Positions 27,156-36,479 of a DNA stretch of 64,000 nt are shown in pieces (within the stretch, counting starts at the first letter, position 1; every line of letters starts with the position of its first letter). The stretch is from NCBI GenBank assembly GCA_947244325.1, contig CAMXJY010000005.1:58615-122614 (forward strand), in the 5' to 3' direction. The DNA comes from an uncultured Clostridium sp. GTDB lineage: Bacteria > Bacillota > Clostridia > TANB77 > CAG-508. Below the pieces are notes generated by a model. The model was not told where the DNA came from and ran no database searches. It saw nothing but the letters and a program-made list of their open reading frames with translations. The translations under genes were made by a program, and so were the position numbers.

Positions 27156-28961
27156 TTAATGTTCTTCATGTTCATCTCTTGATGTATCAATAAATTCATC
27201 TATTGTGTTTATATTTGTTTTTAATGTTTTTTCTGGATTTATTTCATACTTTATTTTATAATAATCTGCTATTTGTGAAATTCCTTTAACTTGTGATTCT
27301 AAAAGAACATCTATACCTATTGAATTTCTTTCTATATATGGTACAAATTTTAATGGTTGTCTTTTTATTTTTTCATCTGATAATAATCTACTTATCATTA
27401 TTAATAAATATTGTTTAGTTATACTTGGATCTTTTGAATCTGAAAACTCATATCTTAAATAATTATCTTCTGTTTCATCAATTAAATTTTGTGGCATATA
27501 AAATCCTTTTGATTTTTCTACAAGGTTTATTATTTTTCTTCTGTTTTCTTTTGACATTTTTGCCATATCTATTACTCTTCCAGAGCTATCTACTCTAAAA
27601 GCACTATATCCTCCTAAAGCTCCTTCAACTAATCTTGGCAAATTTTCCTCTTTTGCTTTTTCTTGAAATTGAGCCATTCTTTTTTTAGTAACTTCTTTTC
27701 CTGTATTTGTAACTAAAAATAAACTAACTCTTATTCCTTGCTCTTTTTCTATCTGTTTTATTTTCTCAAAAAATTCTGCTAATTTTTTTGTTCCACCTAT
27801 ACGTTTAGTAAGTGAAATATCTTCTCTTTCAAGCCATGTAAAAATTAATGGTATTACTTGTTCTTTTGCAAGATGAGTTTGTTTTAACTCCTCTATTTTA
27901 TTTTCCATTTCTCCAGTAGAGCCTTCTGTTTCACTTATAACTCTATTTTCTTCTTTTTCTGACTTGTTATTTTCTTCTTCATTTATTTTTTGAGGTTCTT
28001 CTTTTGGCTCTTCTTGATTTTCTAAACTTTCTTTTTCCTCTTTTAAATCTTCTTCTGGTTTATCATCATCTTTTGGAGAATCTTCTTTTTTTATACTTTT
28101 TTCTAAAGCATCCATTTTCAAATATTTTTCTTCTAATTCTTTAAAAGTTTTTGCTTCTAATCTTAAATAATCTTCTTCTGCTTCTGATTCCGAAATTTCT
28201 GCAAAATATCTAATTACTGTCGTTATTCCTCTTTTTAATGTTTTACTAGATAATATTAAATTTTCCGCTATATCTCTATAATCTTCTGTTGTAAAAAAGT
28301 TTTTATTTTTTTCATAATCATATTGTATTGCTTTGCTTTTTGTTTTCATAAATTCTTCAATTCTTAGAACTTTACCCTTTTTAAACTCTACTAAAGCTCT
28401 TAAAAATTTTTCATCAAAACAATAAAATTCTTTTTTTATAAAATCATTTTCTAAACTGTCAAACATTAATCTTAGAAAAGCTATTTGTTTTATTTCTTGT
28501 TCTGTTAATTCTGAATCCAGCATTACACGCTCTTTTATATCAGCTACTTTTTGAATATCTAAATAATCTGAATATTTTTTATTAATATCAAATATTATTC
28601 TAAACTTTTCAGAAGTTGGTACTTTTCTAAAATTATCTTCTGTATGCTCTGATGCTGATAAATTAACAAAAACCCACGCATTATTTTTATCTATTAAATT
28701 TACTAATTCTAAATAATATCTTACTAAAACATCTTCAAGTTCTTGATTAAAATATTCTAGTTTTTCTTCTGTTTCTGGAATACTTGTTATATTAGTTATT
28801 TTTGTACTAAATTGTATACTTCTTCCAGCAATATTAAGTGCTCTATATTTTTTACGACCATTTAATGGCTTAGCTTTTTCTAAAGTTTCCTTTAGTTTTT
28901 TGGTATCTAAACCATCTTTTTTATATGCAGTTATAATTTCTTGATATTCCATAACTTTCAT
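27156..28961 (-). CDS. large hypothetical protein with acidic central linker
   Basis: A 601-residue cytoplasmic protein. Residues 1-290 are helical. Residues about 295-355 are a highly acidic low-complexity linker (EEPKEEPQ, EEENNKSEKEE). Residues 360-600 form a second globular part containing VSLFLVTNTGKE and GALGGYSAFRVDSSGR. No known family is recognised. The start follows the pcrA stop by only 6 bases, so translation is probably coupled to that helicase; a DNA-repair or replication accessory role is possible but unproven. Confidence 0.65.
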   Translation of the reverse strand: MKVMEYQEIITAYKKDGLDTKKLKETLEKAKPLNGRKKYRALNIAGRSIQFSTKITNITSIPETEEKLEYFNQELEDVLVRYYLELVNLIDKNNAWVFVNLSASEHTEDNFRKVPTSEKFRIIFDINKKYSDYLDIQKVADIKERVMLDSELTEQEIKQIAFLRLMFDSLENDFIKKEFYCFDEKFLRALVEFKKGKVLRIEEFMKTKSKAIQYDYEKNKNFFTTEDYRDIAENLILSSKTLKRGITTVIRYFAEISESEAEEDYLRLEAKTFKELEEKYLKMDALEKSIKKEDSPKDDDKPEEDLKEEKESLENQEEPKEEPQKINEEENNKSEKEENRVISETEGSTGEMENKIEELKQTHLAKEQVIPLIFTWLEREDISLTKRIGGTKKLAEFFEKIKQIEKEQGIRVSLFLVTNTGKEVTKKRMAQFQEKAKEENLPRLVEGALGGYSAFRVDSSGRVIDMAKMSKENRRKIINLVEKSKGFYMPQNLIDETEDNYLRYEFSDSKDPSITKQYLLIMISRLLSDEKIKRQPLKFVPYIERNSIGIDVLLESQVKGISQIADYYKIKYEINPEKTLKTNINTIDEFIDTSRDEHEEH

Positions 28962-28967
28962 TTCTTC

Positions 28968-31286
28968 CTATTCAATAATTTCTAATCCTGCAAATTTTGC
29001 CATTAATCTTTTGTGACCAACTTTTTCAAAATTAATATCTACCTTTAAGTCTTCTCCTTCTGCTTCAACAGAGTTTATAATACCTTCGCCAAATTTCTTG
29101 TGGTATACTTTAACTCCTGCTTTATATGAACTTAAATCTACTTCATCATTTGATTTATTTTTATTTAAACTATTTAAAAAGCTATCTGCACTTCTAAATT
29201 GATATGTTGAACTTACCCCTCTTGATGCTGCTGTACTAATATCTTTATATGTTGAAACAGGACTATCGTAATATCCACCATAGCTACCACTACTTCTTCT
29301 TTCTCCATAAGACCATTCATATTCATCATGGTCTGGATATCTATTACTTCTAGTATCCTCTATTTCTTCATATCCGTCAAGCATTGTAGCTGGTATTTCT
29401 TTTATAAATCTAGAAACAGCATTACAACTTGTTGAGCCAAAAATTGTTCTTTGTCTACTACATGTAAGGAATAAATTTTCTTTTGCTCTTGTTATTCCAA
29501 CATAACAAAGTCTTCTTTCTTCTTCTAATTCTTTTGGTTCTCCTACTGATTTATATCCCGGGAAAATACCTTCTTCCATTCCTACTAAAAATACAGCTGG
29601 AAACTCTAATCCTTTTGCACTATGTAATGTCATTAATGTTACAGATTCTTCTGCTTCTTCCATTCCATCTAAATCTGAACTTAATGTAATTCCTTCTAAA
29701 AATTCACTTAATGAACTATCAGCTGATTCCTCTTCAAATTCAATTGCAACAGTTAAAAATTCATCTAAGTTTTGTAATCTTGATTCTGCTTCAACAGTAT
29801 TTTCTACTTCTAACGCTTTTGTATATCCAGTTTGTTTTAAAGTATCTTTAATTAATTCTGATATTTTTATATTTTCTTTTTTACTTCTTAATTCTTCAAT
29901 TACATTTATGAATTCTCTAGTATTTGCAAAAACTCTATTTAATCCATAATTATCAGCATTTTTTATTATTTCATACATTGAAACTCCGCTATTTGCAGCC
30001 AAAGCTTCAACATTATCCATGCTTGTCTTTCCTACACCTCTTTTAGGCTCGTTTATTATTCTTGTTAAACTTAAATTATCATTTGGATTTTGTATTAATC
30101 TTAAATATGCAATAATATCTTTTATTTCTTTTCTCTCATAGAACTTTAAACCACCAACAATTTTATATGGTATATCTTCTCTTCTTAAAATATCTTCTAT
30201 ACTACGTGATTGTGAGTTCATTCTATAAAGAACTGCAAAATCTGAATATTTATAATACTCTTCTGTTTTTAATGAATTTATTTGTCTTACTATGTAATTT
30301 GCCTCATCATATTCATTATCTCCCCTAAACACTTTAGGAAGATTTCCTTTATCATTATCTGTCCATAATTTTTTCTCATATTTTGTTTCATTATTTTTTA
30401 TTACTTCATTTGCTGCATTTAATATATTTTGAGTACATCTATAATTTTGCTCTAATTTTATTATTCTTGTTCCTGGAAAATCTTTTTCAAAATTTAAAAT
30501 ATTTGATATATCGGCACCTCTAAATGAATATATTCCTTGGTCATTATCTCCAACAACTGTAATATTTCCATATTTTGATGCAAGTAATGTTACTAAGGTA
30601 AATTGTGCTTTATTTGTATCTTGATATTCATCTACTAATACATATTTGAATTTACTTGAGTAATATTCTAATAAATCTGGATTATCTAATAAAATTTTTA
30701 TTGTAAAATTAATTATATCATCAAAATCTATTGCATTATTTTCTTTTAATTTATTTTGATATGTTTTATAAAGTTCTGCAATTTTTTCTTTTCTAAAATC
30801 ACCTCTAGCTCTTACTGCATACTCTTCTGGTTCTAGCATTTCATTTTTAGCATTACTAATTTCATATAATACTGATTTATCTGAATATAGTTTATCATCT
30901 AAATTTTGAGCTTTTATTATTTGTTTGATTAAAGTTTTTTGATCAGATGTATCAAATATAACAAATGATGTATCAAAACCTAATCTATCTATTTGTCTTC
31001 TTAAAATTCTAACACATATTGAGTGAAAAGTTCCAATCCACATGTCCATAACTGCACCTGCAACCAAACCTTCTACTCTTGATTTCATCTCATTAGCTGC
31101 TTTATTTGTAAAAGTTATAGCTAATATATCCCATGGTTTTACATTTTTTTCTCTAATTAAATACGCAATTTTATGAGTTAATACTTTTGTTTTTCCACTT
31201 CCTGCACCAGCTATAACTAGGCATGGACCTTCTGTATTAATAACTGCTTCATATTGTTTATCGTTTAATCCTTCTAATAAATCCAT
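28968..31286 (-). CDS. pcrA: UvrD/PcrA-type superfamily 1 DNA helicase
   Basis: A 772-residue SF1A 3'-5' helicase. Motif I is AGAGSGKT (residues 26-33), motif II VLVDEYQDTNKAQ, motif III TVVGDNDQGIYSFRGA, motif IV LEQNYRC, motif V VTLMTLHSAKGLEFPAVFL and motif VI EERRLCYVGITRAKENL. The C-terminal tail contains the PcrA-type RNA-polymerase-interacting Tudor-like end (AGVKVYHKKFGEGIINSVE). It unwinds DNA in repair and plasmid replication and clears stalled complexes. The downstream unknown gene is likely co-transcribed. Confidence 0.95.
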   Translation of the reverse strand: MDLLEGLNDKQYEAVINTEGPCLVIAGAGSGKTKVLTHKIAYLIREKNVKPWDILAITFTNKAANEMKSRVEGLVAGAVMDMWIGTFHSICVRILRRQIDRLGFDTSFVIFDTSDQKTLIKQIIKAQNLDDKLYSDKSVLYEISNAKNEMLEPEEYAVRARGDFRKEKIAELYKTYQNKLKENNAIDFDDIINFTIKILLDNPDLLEYYSSKFKYVLVDEYQDTNKAQFTLVTLLASKYGNITVVGDNDQGIYSFRGADISNILNFEKDFPGTRIIKLEQNYRCTQNILNAANEVIKNNETKYEKKLWTDNDKGNLPKVFRGDNEYDEANYIVRQINSLKTEEYYKYSDFAVLYRMNSQSRSIEDILRREDIPYKIVGGLKFYERKEIKDIIAYLRLIQNPNDNLSLTRIINEPKRGVGKTSMDNVEALAANSGVSMYEIIKNADNYGLNRVFANTREFINVIEELRSKKENIKISELIKDTLKQTGYTKALEVENTVEAESRLQNLDEFLTVAIEFEEESADSSLSEFLEGITLSSDLDGMEEAEESVTLMTLHSAKGLEFPAVFLVGMEEGIFPGYKSVGEPKELEEERRLCYVGITRAKENLFLTCSRQRTIFGSTSCNAVSRFIKEIPATMLDGYEEIEDTRSNRYPDHDEYEWSYGERRSSGSYGGYYDSPVSTYKDISTAASRGVSSTYQFRSADSFLNSLNKNKSNDEVDLSSYKAGVKVYHKKFGEGIINSVEAEGEDLKVDINFEKVGHKRLMAKFAGLEIIE

Positions 31287-31367
31287 CCTTACTTCCTCTC
31301 TTATTTTTAAAACTTATGTGGTCATTATATAATAAAAATCTCTTTTGTTAAAGAGATTTTTTTATAA

Positions 31368-31550
31368 TTATTTATTTAATTCAGAAACTAATTCTTCTAC
31401 ATCAATTCCATGTACTGCGCAAGCTTCTTCTAAAGTTTCTGCTTGAGATGCTGGGCATCCTAGACAATGCATTCCTGCATTTAATAAAATATCTGCTTTT
31501 TCTGGAGCCATTTCTAATAGCTCTCCTATTTTTGTATTTTTATCTATCAT
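31368..31550 (-). CDS. DUF1858 small redox-disulfide protein
   Basis: A 60-residue protein with a single CxxC motif (HCLGCPAS) in a small helical fold. It matches DUF1858, the hybrid-cluster-protein-associated redox disulfide family common in anaerobes. A good SD (GGGGAGG) precedes the ATG. The redox partner is not in this window. Confidence 0.85.
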   Translation of the reverse strand: MIDKNTKIGELLEMAPEKADILLNAGMHCLGCPASQAETLEEACAVHGIDVEELVSELNK

Positions 31551-31618
31551 GATTTTCCTCCCCTTTTAGTTTTCAAACTTTAATTTTAGCAATTTTATCA
31601 TAATTTTTTAAAAAAGTA

Positions 31619-31647
31619 TAGACAAAATAAAAAAAATGTTGTATTAT
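31619..31647 (+). promoter_or_regulatory. promoter of the plus-strand T4SS-like operon
   Basis: TAGACA (31619-31624), 17-base spacer, TATTAT (31642-31647). Transcription from about 31654 would cover the five genes from 31678 to 35133. Confidence 0.65.
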
Positions 31648-31677
31648 AGTCAAAATTTAATAAAAGAGGTGATATTT

Positions 31678-31824
31678 ATGAAATTTCTTTTAAACCTCTT
31701 TTTCATAAGTTTTGGTATAAATATATTTATAATCATTTATTCAGTATATTCTTTAGTAGAAATACTTTTACTTCAAAACCTGCAAGGTTCTAAGTTAAAA
31801 TTCAAGAAAGCACAATTAAATTAA
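31678..31824 (+). CDS. 48-residue single-pass membrane protein heading the T4SS-like operon
   Basis: The start at ATG 31678 follows AAAGAGGTGA; the longer frame to 31636 lacks an SD. Nearly the whole peptide is one or two hydrophobic helices (LLNLFFISFGINIFIIIYSVYSLVEILLL) with a basic tail. It ends 3 bases before the coupling-protein ATG, so it is translationally linked and may be a small subunit of the same membrane complex. Confidence 0.6.
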   Translation: MKFLLNLFFISFGINIFIIIYSVYSLVEILLLQNLQGSKLKFKKAQLN

Positions 31825-31827
31825 TTT

Positions 31828-33552
31828 ATGTTAAAAAAGTTTTTATATAAAATTTTATTTTTTATAATTTCTTTTCCTATTGCTTTAATTTTAATTTTGA
31901 ATTTATTTAACCCTATATTTAATGCAGAACATTTAATTTTTCCTTATGCAATCCATCCATTTGATATAGTTTCAGTATATCCAGATACTTGGATTTTATT
32001 AAAAAAATTATATTTAATATCTTTTTTTATTTCTTATTTAATTTTATATAATAAATTTTTTTCTAATATAAAATTTCCAAAAAATAAAATTAATAAAAAA
32101 ATAAATCAAACTATAAGTTCTAACGAATTATCTTTACTAGTTGGTGCATCTAAGGAAAACTTACCTGTATTTATTGGAGAAAAAGGACTTTATCAAAATA
32201 TTTTAATCACTGGAACTATTGGTACTGGCAAAACATCTTCTGCAATGTATCCTTTTACAAAACAACTTATAAAATATAATTCAAATAACTTTAATGAAAA
32301 ATTAGCTATTTTAGTATTAGACGTAAAAGGAAATTATTTCAATCAAGTACTTGAATATGCTAATGAATTTGGTAGATTAGATGATATAATTTCAATAGAT
32401 TTAACAAGTAGATTCAAATATAATCCTCTTGATAAACCTAATTTAAAACCTATAGTTTTAGCAAACAGATTAAAAACTATTCTTACTATTTTTAGTCCAA
32501 ATAATTCTGAGTCTTATTGGCTAGATAAAGCAGAACAAGTACTTTCTGAAAGCATCAAATTTTGTAGATTATATAATAATGGATATGTTTCATTTTCAGA
32601 AATACATAAACTTATAATGTTTCCAGAATACTATTCTGAAAAATTAAATATTACAAAAAATATATTTAGAAGTGGAAAATATTCAGATACCGATGTTTAT
32701 AATCTATTAACTTGTATAGACTTTTTTGAAAAAGAATTTTTTTCATTAGATAGTCGAACTCTATCAATACTAAAATCTGAAATTAGTAGAATCACTAATA
32801 TTTTTGTTTCTGATTATAATGTTTCAAAAACATTTTGTCCTCCCAAAAGTGAAATTAATTTTCATGGTTTTAAAGATGTTTTAGATAAAGGAAAAATTGT
32901 TGTTCTTAATATGAATATAGCTGAATATAAAAATTTATCAAAAATAATTGCAGCTTACCTTAAACTTGATTTTCAATCAGAAGTTATGGCAAAACTTGCT
33001 GAAACTTCTAACATAAGAAAAAGTGCTTTTATAAGTGATGAATTTCACGAATATGTAACAACAACAGATAGTGACTTTTTCTCGCAATGTCGTGAAGCTA
33101 AATGTATTAATATAGTTGCAACACAAAGCTATTCTTCTATAAAAAATTCCATAAAAGATGAAGCTTCAACTAAAGTTATTCTTCAAAATTTAATTAATAA
33201 ATTCTGGTTTAGAACTGATGATACATTTACAATAGAAGAAGCTCAAAAACAAATAGGAAAAGAAGAAAAAGAAAAAATTTCTACTACAATTTCTGAAAAT
33301 GCAAAAGAAACAAAATTTAATTTAATAACAAATACATTGCATTCAAGAGATTCAAATATATCTGAAAGCTATAATAAATATACACAAAATGATTATATAT
33401 ATGATACAAACTTTTTTTCACAATCATTAGAAACCTTTAAAAGCTTGGCTTTTATTTCTGATGGTATGAAGATATTAAAACCACAAATGTTACAAATGAT
33501 ACCATATTATGATAAAGAAAATTTTATGAAAGGACAAAAAAATGAAAAATAA
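31828..33552 (+). CDS. VirD4/TraG-like type IV coupling ATPase
   Basis: A 574-residue protein. Two N-terminal transmembrane helices (about residues 7-30 and 58-77) anchor a cytoplasmic RecA-like ATPase. Walker A is GTIGTGKT (residues 129-136), a DVKG motif follows strand 2, and Walker B is FISDEF near residue 397, followed by a Gln-containing ATQSY motif. This is the plan of TraG/VirD4 coupling proteins, which feed DNA or protein substrates into a type IV secretion channel. The all-alpha domain inserted after Walker A is present. The gene overlaps the next by 11 bases. Confidence 0.88.
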   Translation: MLKKFLYKILFFIISFPIALILILNLFNPIFNAEHLIFPYAIHPFDIVSVYPDTWILLKKLYLISFFISYLILYNKFFSNIKFPKNKINKKINQTISSNELSLLVGASKENLPVFIGEKGLYQNILITGTIGTGKTSSAMYPFTKQLIKYNSNNFNEKLAILVLDVKGNYFNQVLEYANEFGRLDDIISIDLTSRFKYNPLDKPNLKPIVLANRLKTILTIFSPNNSESYWLDKAEQVLSESIKFCRLYNNGYVSFSEIHKLIMFPEYYSEKLNITKNIFRSGKYSDTDVYNLLTCIDFFEKEFFSLDSRTLSILKSEISRITNIFVSDYNVSKTFCPPKSEINFHGFKDVLDKGKIVVLNMNIAEYKNLSKIIAAYLKLDFQSEVMAKLAETSNIRKSAFISDEFHEYVTTTDSDFFSQCREAKCINIVATQSYSSIKNSIKDEASTKVILQNLINKFWFRTDDTFTIEEAQKQIGKEEKEKISTTISENAKETKFNLITNTLHSRDSNISESYNKYTQNDYIYDTNFFSQSLETFKSLAFISDGMKILKPQMLQMIPYYDKENFMKGQKNEK

Positions 33553-33868
33553 AAAACAATTTATTTATACTCTTATGGTTTCAATTTTATTCATGTCAAC
33601 ATTTAGTACAAATGTTTATGCAGCTGATCCAAAATTAGTTACTACACTCAATTCTGCATTTGAAAAAATTGAAAGTTATATAATAAAAATATCAACTCCT
33701 GCCGCAGCTGTCGCTGTTGGAACAGGTATACTTATGAAAAAGTTTAGTTTTGGAGATGAAGAAAAAATACGTACATCTAATAAATTAATTAGAGGAAGTC
33801 TATTTTCATATGGATTTATTTTATGTATTGATTTAGTCTTATCTCTACTAAAAACTTTACTTACTTAA
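33542..33868 (+). CDS. VirB2/TrbC-like pilin-type protein
   Basis: A 108-residue protein. It has a signal peptide with a likely cleavage after VYA (residue about 27), then an amphipathic segment and two hydrophobic helices (ISTPAAAVAVGTGILM and LFSYGFILCIDLVLSLL) separated by a short basic loop. This is the topology of VirB2/TrbC pilins and their Gram-positive counterparts. The position between a VirD4-like and a VirB6-like gene supports the call; sequence identity to known pilins cannot be judged here. Confidence 0.7.
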   Translation: MKNKKQFIYTLMVSILFMSTFSTNVYAADPKLVTTLNSAFEKIESYIIKISTPAAAVAVGTGILMKKFSFGDEEKIRTSNKLIRGSLFSYGFILCIDLVLSLLKTLLT

Positions 33869-33880
33869 AGGATTAAAAAA

Positions 33881-34756
33881 ATGAATGAAGAAAATATTAA
33901 TTTAACAGAAATAATTTTAAATTCTATAAATGAACTTTTTTCAAAGCTTTTTTCGTCAATTGATAACAGTATTTATTCAGTACTTGATGATATAACTTTT
34001 GTTAATACTGATATTTTATCTAATAATGCATTTCAAAAAATATTAGGAGAGTCCAGTTCCGAAGGTATTTTACTAATTTGCAATAGTCTTGTTTTAGGTT
34101 TTATAATTTATTATGCTATTAATTATTTAATTTCACATCTAACTTATTCAAAAATTGATTCTCCTAAACAATTTATTTTTAAATGTGTTATATTTATAGC
34201 TATTATGAATTCTTCATTTTGGATATGTGAAGAAATTATAAATATAGTTTCTACTATAACTAATGGCATCTCTGAACTTGGAATAGATTTATTTAATTCA
34301 AAAATAAATTTTTCAAATTTTATAAATAATATAAATCAGAATATTTATTCATCACAAGAAACTCTTAGTATTTTTTCTTTTGATGGAATAATAAAATCTT
34401 TTACAAGTTTTGGACTTATAAATCTTGTATTTACATATTCTTTAAGATATATAATGATTCAAATATTTGTATTATTAAGTCCATTTGCATTCTTAAGTTT
34501 AATAACAAATTCTTCCGAATGGTTCTTTAAAGTTTGGATAAAAACTTTTCTATCTTTACTTTTTGTTCAAATATTAATATCTTTAATATTACTACTTTCG
34601 TTTTCAATAGAACTCGTGCAAAATTCAAACTTTTCTAAACTACTATATATTGGTATTATCTATGCTTTAACGAAATCAAATAGTTATATGAAAGAACTGT
34701 TTGGAGGAATTTCTTATAATGTAAATAATGCAATTGCAAGTTTTTCAAAAAATTAG
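33881..34756 (+). CDS. VirB6/TrbL-like polytopic channel protein
   Basis: A 291-residue protein with a short soluble N-terminus, then about six transmembrane helices. It has a conserved-looking central stretch (FVLLSPFAFLSLITNSSEWFFKVWIKTFLSLLF) and ends in a polar tail containing ELFGG. This matches VirB6/TrbL-type inner-membrane channel components of Gram-positive conjugation systems. It starts 12 bases after the pilin-like gene. Confidence 0.75.
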   Translation: MNEENINLTEIILNSINELFSKLFSSIDNSIYSVLDDITFVNTDILSNNAFQKILGESSSEGILLICNSLVLGFIIYYAINYLISHLTYSKIDSPKQFIFKCVIFIAIMNSSFWICEEIINIVSTITNGISELGIDLFNSKINFSNFINNINQNIYSSQETLSIFSFDGIIKSFTSFGLINLVFTYSLRYIMIQIFVLLSPFAFLSLITNSSEWFFKVWIKTFLSLLFVQILISLILLLSFSIELVQNSNFSKLLYIGIIYALTKSNSYMKELFGGISYNVNNAIASFSKN

Positions 34757-34839
34757 TTTATTAAAAAGTATTTTATACTTATATTAATTGTAATAACTAA
34801 TATTAACTTATTAAATATAATATTTTAAAAGGAGTTTAT

Positions 34840-35133
34840 ATGCATTTTGTATTTCCTAAAAATTATAATTTCAAACAAAAATTGCTTGGGTTTATAGACT
34901 ATTCTACAGCTATATTAGACACAATTATTGGAGTTATTATTTATTTTTTTTTAAATTTATTTTTTACAAACTTAAATTTAAAAATATATGTTTTTGTTTC
35001 TCTGTTTTTTCCTGTATTACTAATTAGTGTTTTAGGAATTAATAAAGAAAATTTTATATCTGTTTTCACATATATGTTTAAATTTATAAAAAATCAAAAT
35101 ATTTATTTATATAATAAAAGTAATAAATCATAA
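34840..35133 (+). CDS. VirB3/PrgI-like small membrane protein
   Basis: A 97-residue protein from ATG 34840 (SD AAAAGGAG). It has a basic N-terminus, two tandem hydrophobic helices (residues about 25-45 and 50-68) and a basic aromatic tail ending YMFKFIKNQNIYLY. The layout matches PrgI/VirB3 proteins, which partner VirB4. It closes the plus-strand operon, 83 bases after the VirB6-like gene. Confidence 0.6.
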   Translation: MHFVFPKNYNFKQKLLGFIDYSTAILDTIIGVIIYFFLNLFFTNLNLKIYVFVSLFFPVLLISVLGINKENFISVFTYMFKFIKNQNIYLYNKSNKS

Positions 35134-35421
35134 AATTTTATTAGTCTGTATATAAAATAAATTGTAATTATATTAGTTAGTAAAATTATAATTTTACTAA
35201 CTATTATGAATGTAATGAATTACACTTAGTTAATATGAATTTCTTTTTCATTTTAGTTGTTCATAAAATTGTAATTTATCTTGTTTTGATTAATAATTTT
35301 GTAAAATTTAATAAATATTTTTTAATTCTTGTAATTAGCTTTTTAAAATGATATAATCTTTTCAAACTGTACGAAAGAAGATAAAAAAGATAATAAAAAA
35401 GTTTGAAAAGGGGTTTTTGAT
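35134..35421 (+). promoter_or_regulatory. intergenic region with dnaD promoter
   Basis: 288 bases without a gene. A promoter TTGTAA (35329-35334), 17-base spacer, TATAAT (35352-35357) predicts transcription from about 35364. The upstream part is A/T-rich, with short inverted repeats around TTAGTAAAATTATAATTTTACTAA near 35176-35200 that could terminate the T4SS-like operon. Confidence 0.6.
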
Positions 35422-36375
35422 ATGAAATTATCACAAAATGATAAATCTCTTCTATTTTCTAGTACAGAGATTCCAGACATTTTTTTTACAGAATATTTAC
35501 CAGAAGCAGATGCTAGTTATATCAAAGTATATTTCTATATGCTTTTTTTGTCAAAATATAATAAAGAGATTAAAATAAATGATTTATCAAAAACACTAGC
35601 CTTAGACTTTCCAACAGTTCAAGATGCTATTAAATACTGGGAAGACAAAGGTATTTTAGTAAAGAAAACTGATGGCTATACTCTAGCTGATATTCAAGAA
35701 ATAGAAATTTCAAAATTATATAGTCCAAAAGTAACCTCTTCACCAGAAGAGGCTATTAAGAGTTCTCAAAGCCAATATCGTGCAAAAGCAATTGAAAATA
35801 TTAATTCTCAATTCTTTCAAGGAGTCATGTCACCATCTTGGTATAATGATATTGATCTTTGGTTTAGCAAATATGGATTTGATGAACAAGTTATGCTTGC
35901 ATTATTTAATTATGCATATGATAAAAGAGCTTTACACAGAAATTATATACAAGCAACAGCTGATGCCTGGAGTAAAAATAATATAAAAACATTCAGTGAT
36001 TTAGATGCATATTTTGAAAAACAAGAAAAGCGTGGTTCTATAAATAATGAAATTTCAAAAAAATTAAATTTATATAGAAAATTAACAACATATGAAGAAG
36101 AAGATATCGTAAAATGGACAGAAAACTTTGGTTATTCTATGGATATAATAGAAATTGCATTAAAAAAAGCTTCTTCAAATAATAAAGTAAGATTTGATTA
36201 CATAGATACATTACTTACAGATTGGCACCAGAAAGATTTACATTCAACTGATGAAGTAAATACATATTTACAATCAATTAAAGATAAAGATAAGAAAACA
36301 AAACAAGTTGAAAAAGCAGCTTTTGAATATACACAAAGCACTTTTGATAATTTAGAATCTTTATATGAAAATTAA
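35422..36375 (+). CDS. dnaD: DnaD-family replication initiation protein
   Basis: A 317-residue protein with an N-terminal winged-helix region (INDLSKTLALDFPTVQDAIKYWEDKGIL) and two C-terminal DnaD/DnaB-type helical domains (about residues 140-195 and 210-275). The last carries the YIDTLLTDWHQK signature. DnaD remodels DnaA-bound origins and helps load the replicative helicase, matching the adjacent dnaI-like gene. Start after AAAAGGGG. Confidence 0.88.
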   Translation: MKLSQNDKSLLFSSTEIPDIFFTEYLPEADASYIKVYFYMLFLSKYNKEIKINDLSKTLALDFPTVQDAIKYWEDKGILVKKTDGYTLADIQEIEISKLYSPKVTSSPEEAIKSSQSQYRAKAIENINSQFFQGVMSPSWYNDIDLWFSKYGFDEQVMLALFNYAYDKRALHRNYIQATADAWSKNNIKTFSDLDAYFEKQEKRGSINNEISKKLNLYRKLTTYEEEDIVKWTENFGYSMDIIEIALKKASSNNKVRFDYIDTLLTDWHQKDLHSTDEVNTYLQSIKDKDKKTKQVEKAAFEYTQSTFDNLESLYEN

Positions 36376-36433
36376 TTATAAAAATTTGTATTATACTAAT
36401 TTTAATTAATTTATTATAATATAACATGGTTTC

Positions 36434-36444
36434 TAGGTAACCTA
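36434..36444. promoter_or_regulatory. TAGGTAACCTA palindrome before the dnaI-like gene
   Basis: An 11-base near-perfect palindrome within a larger GGTTT...AAACC hairpin (36428-36450) lies between dnaD and the loader gene. It could be a short mRNA hairpin or an operator. Confidence 0.25.
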
Positions 36445-36479
36445 AAAACCTAAATATAAAAAAAGGACCTTACTAAAAC

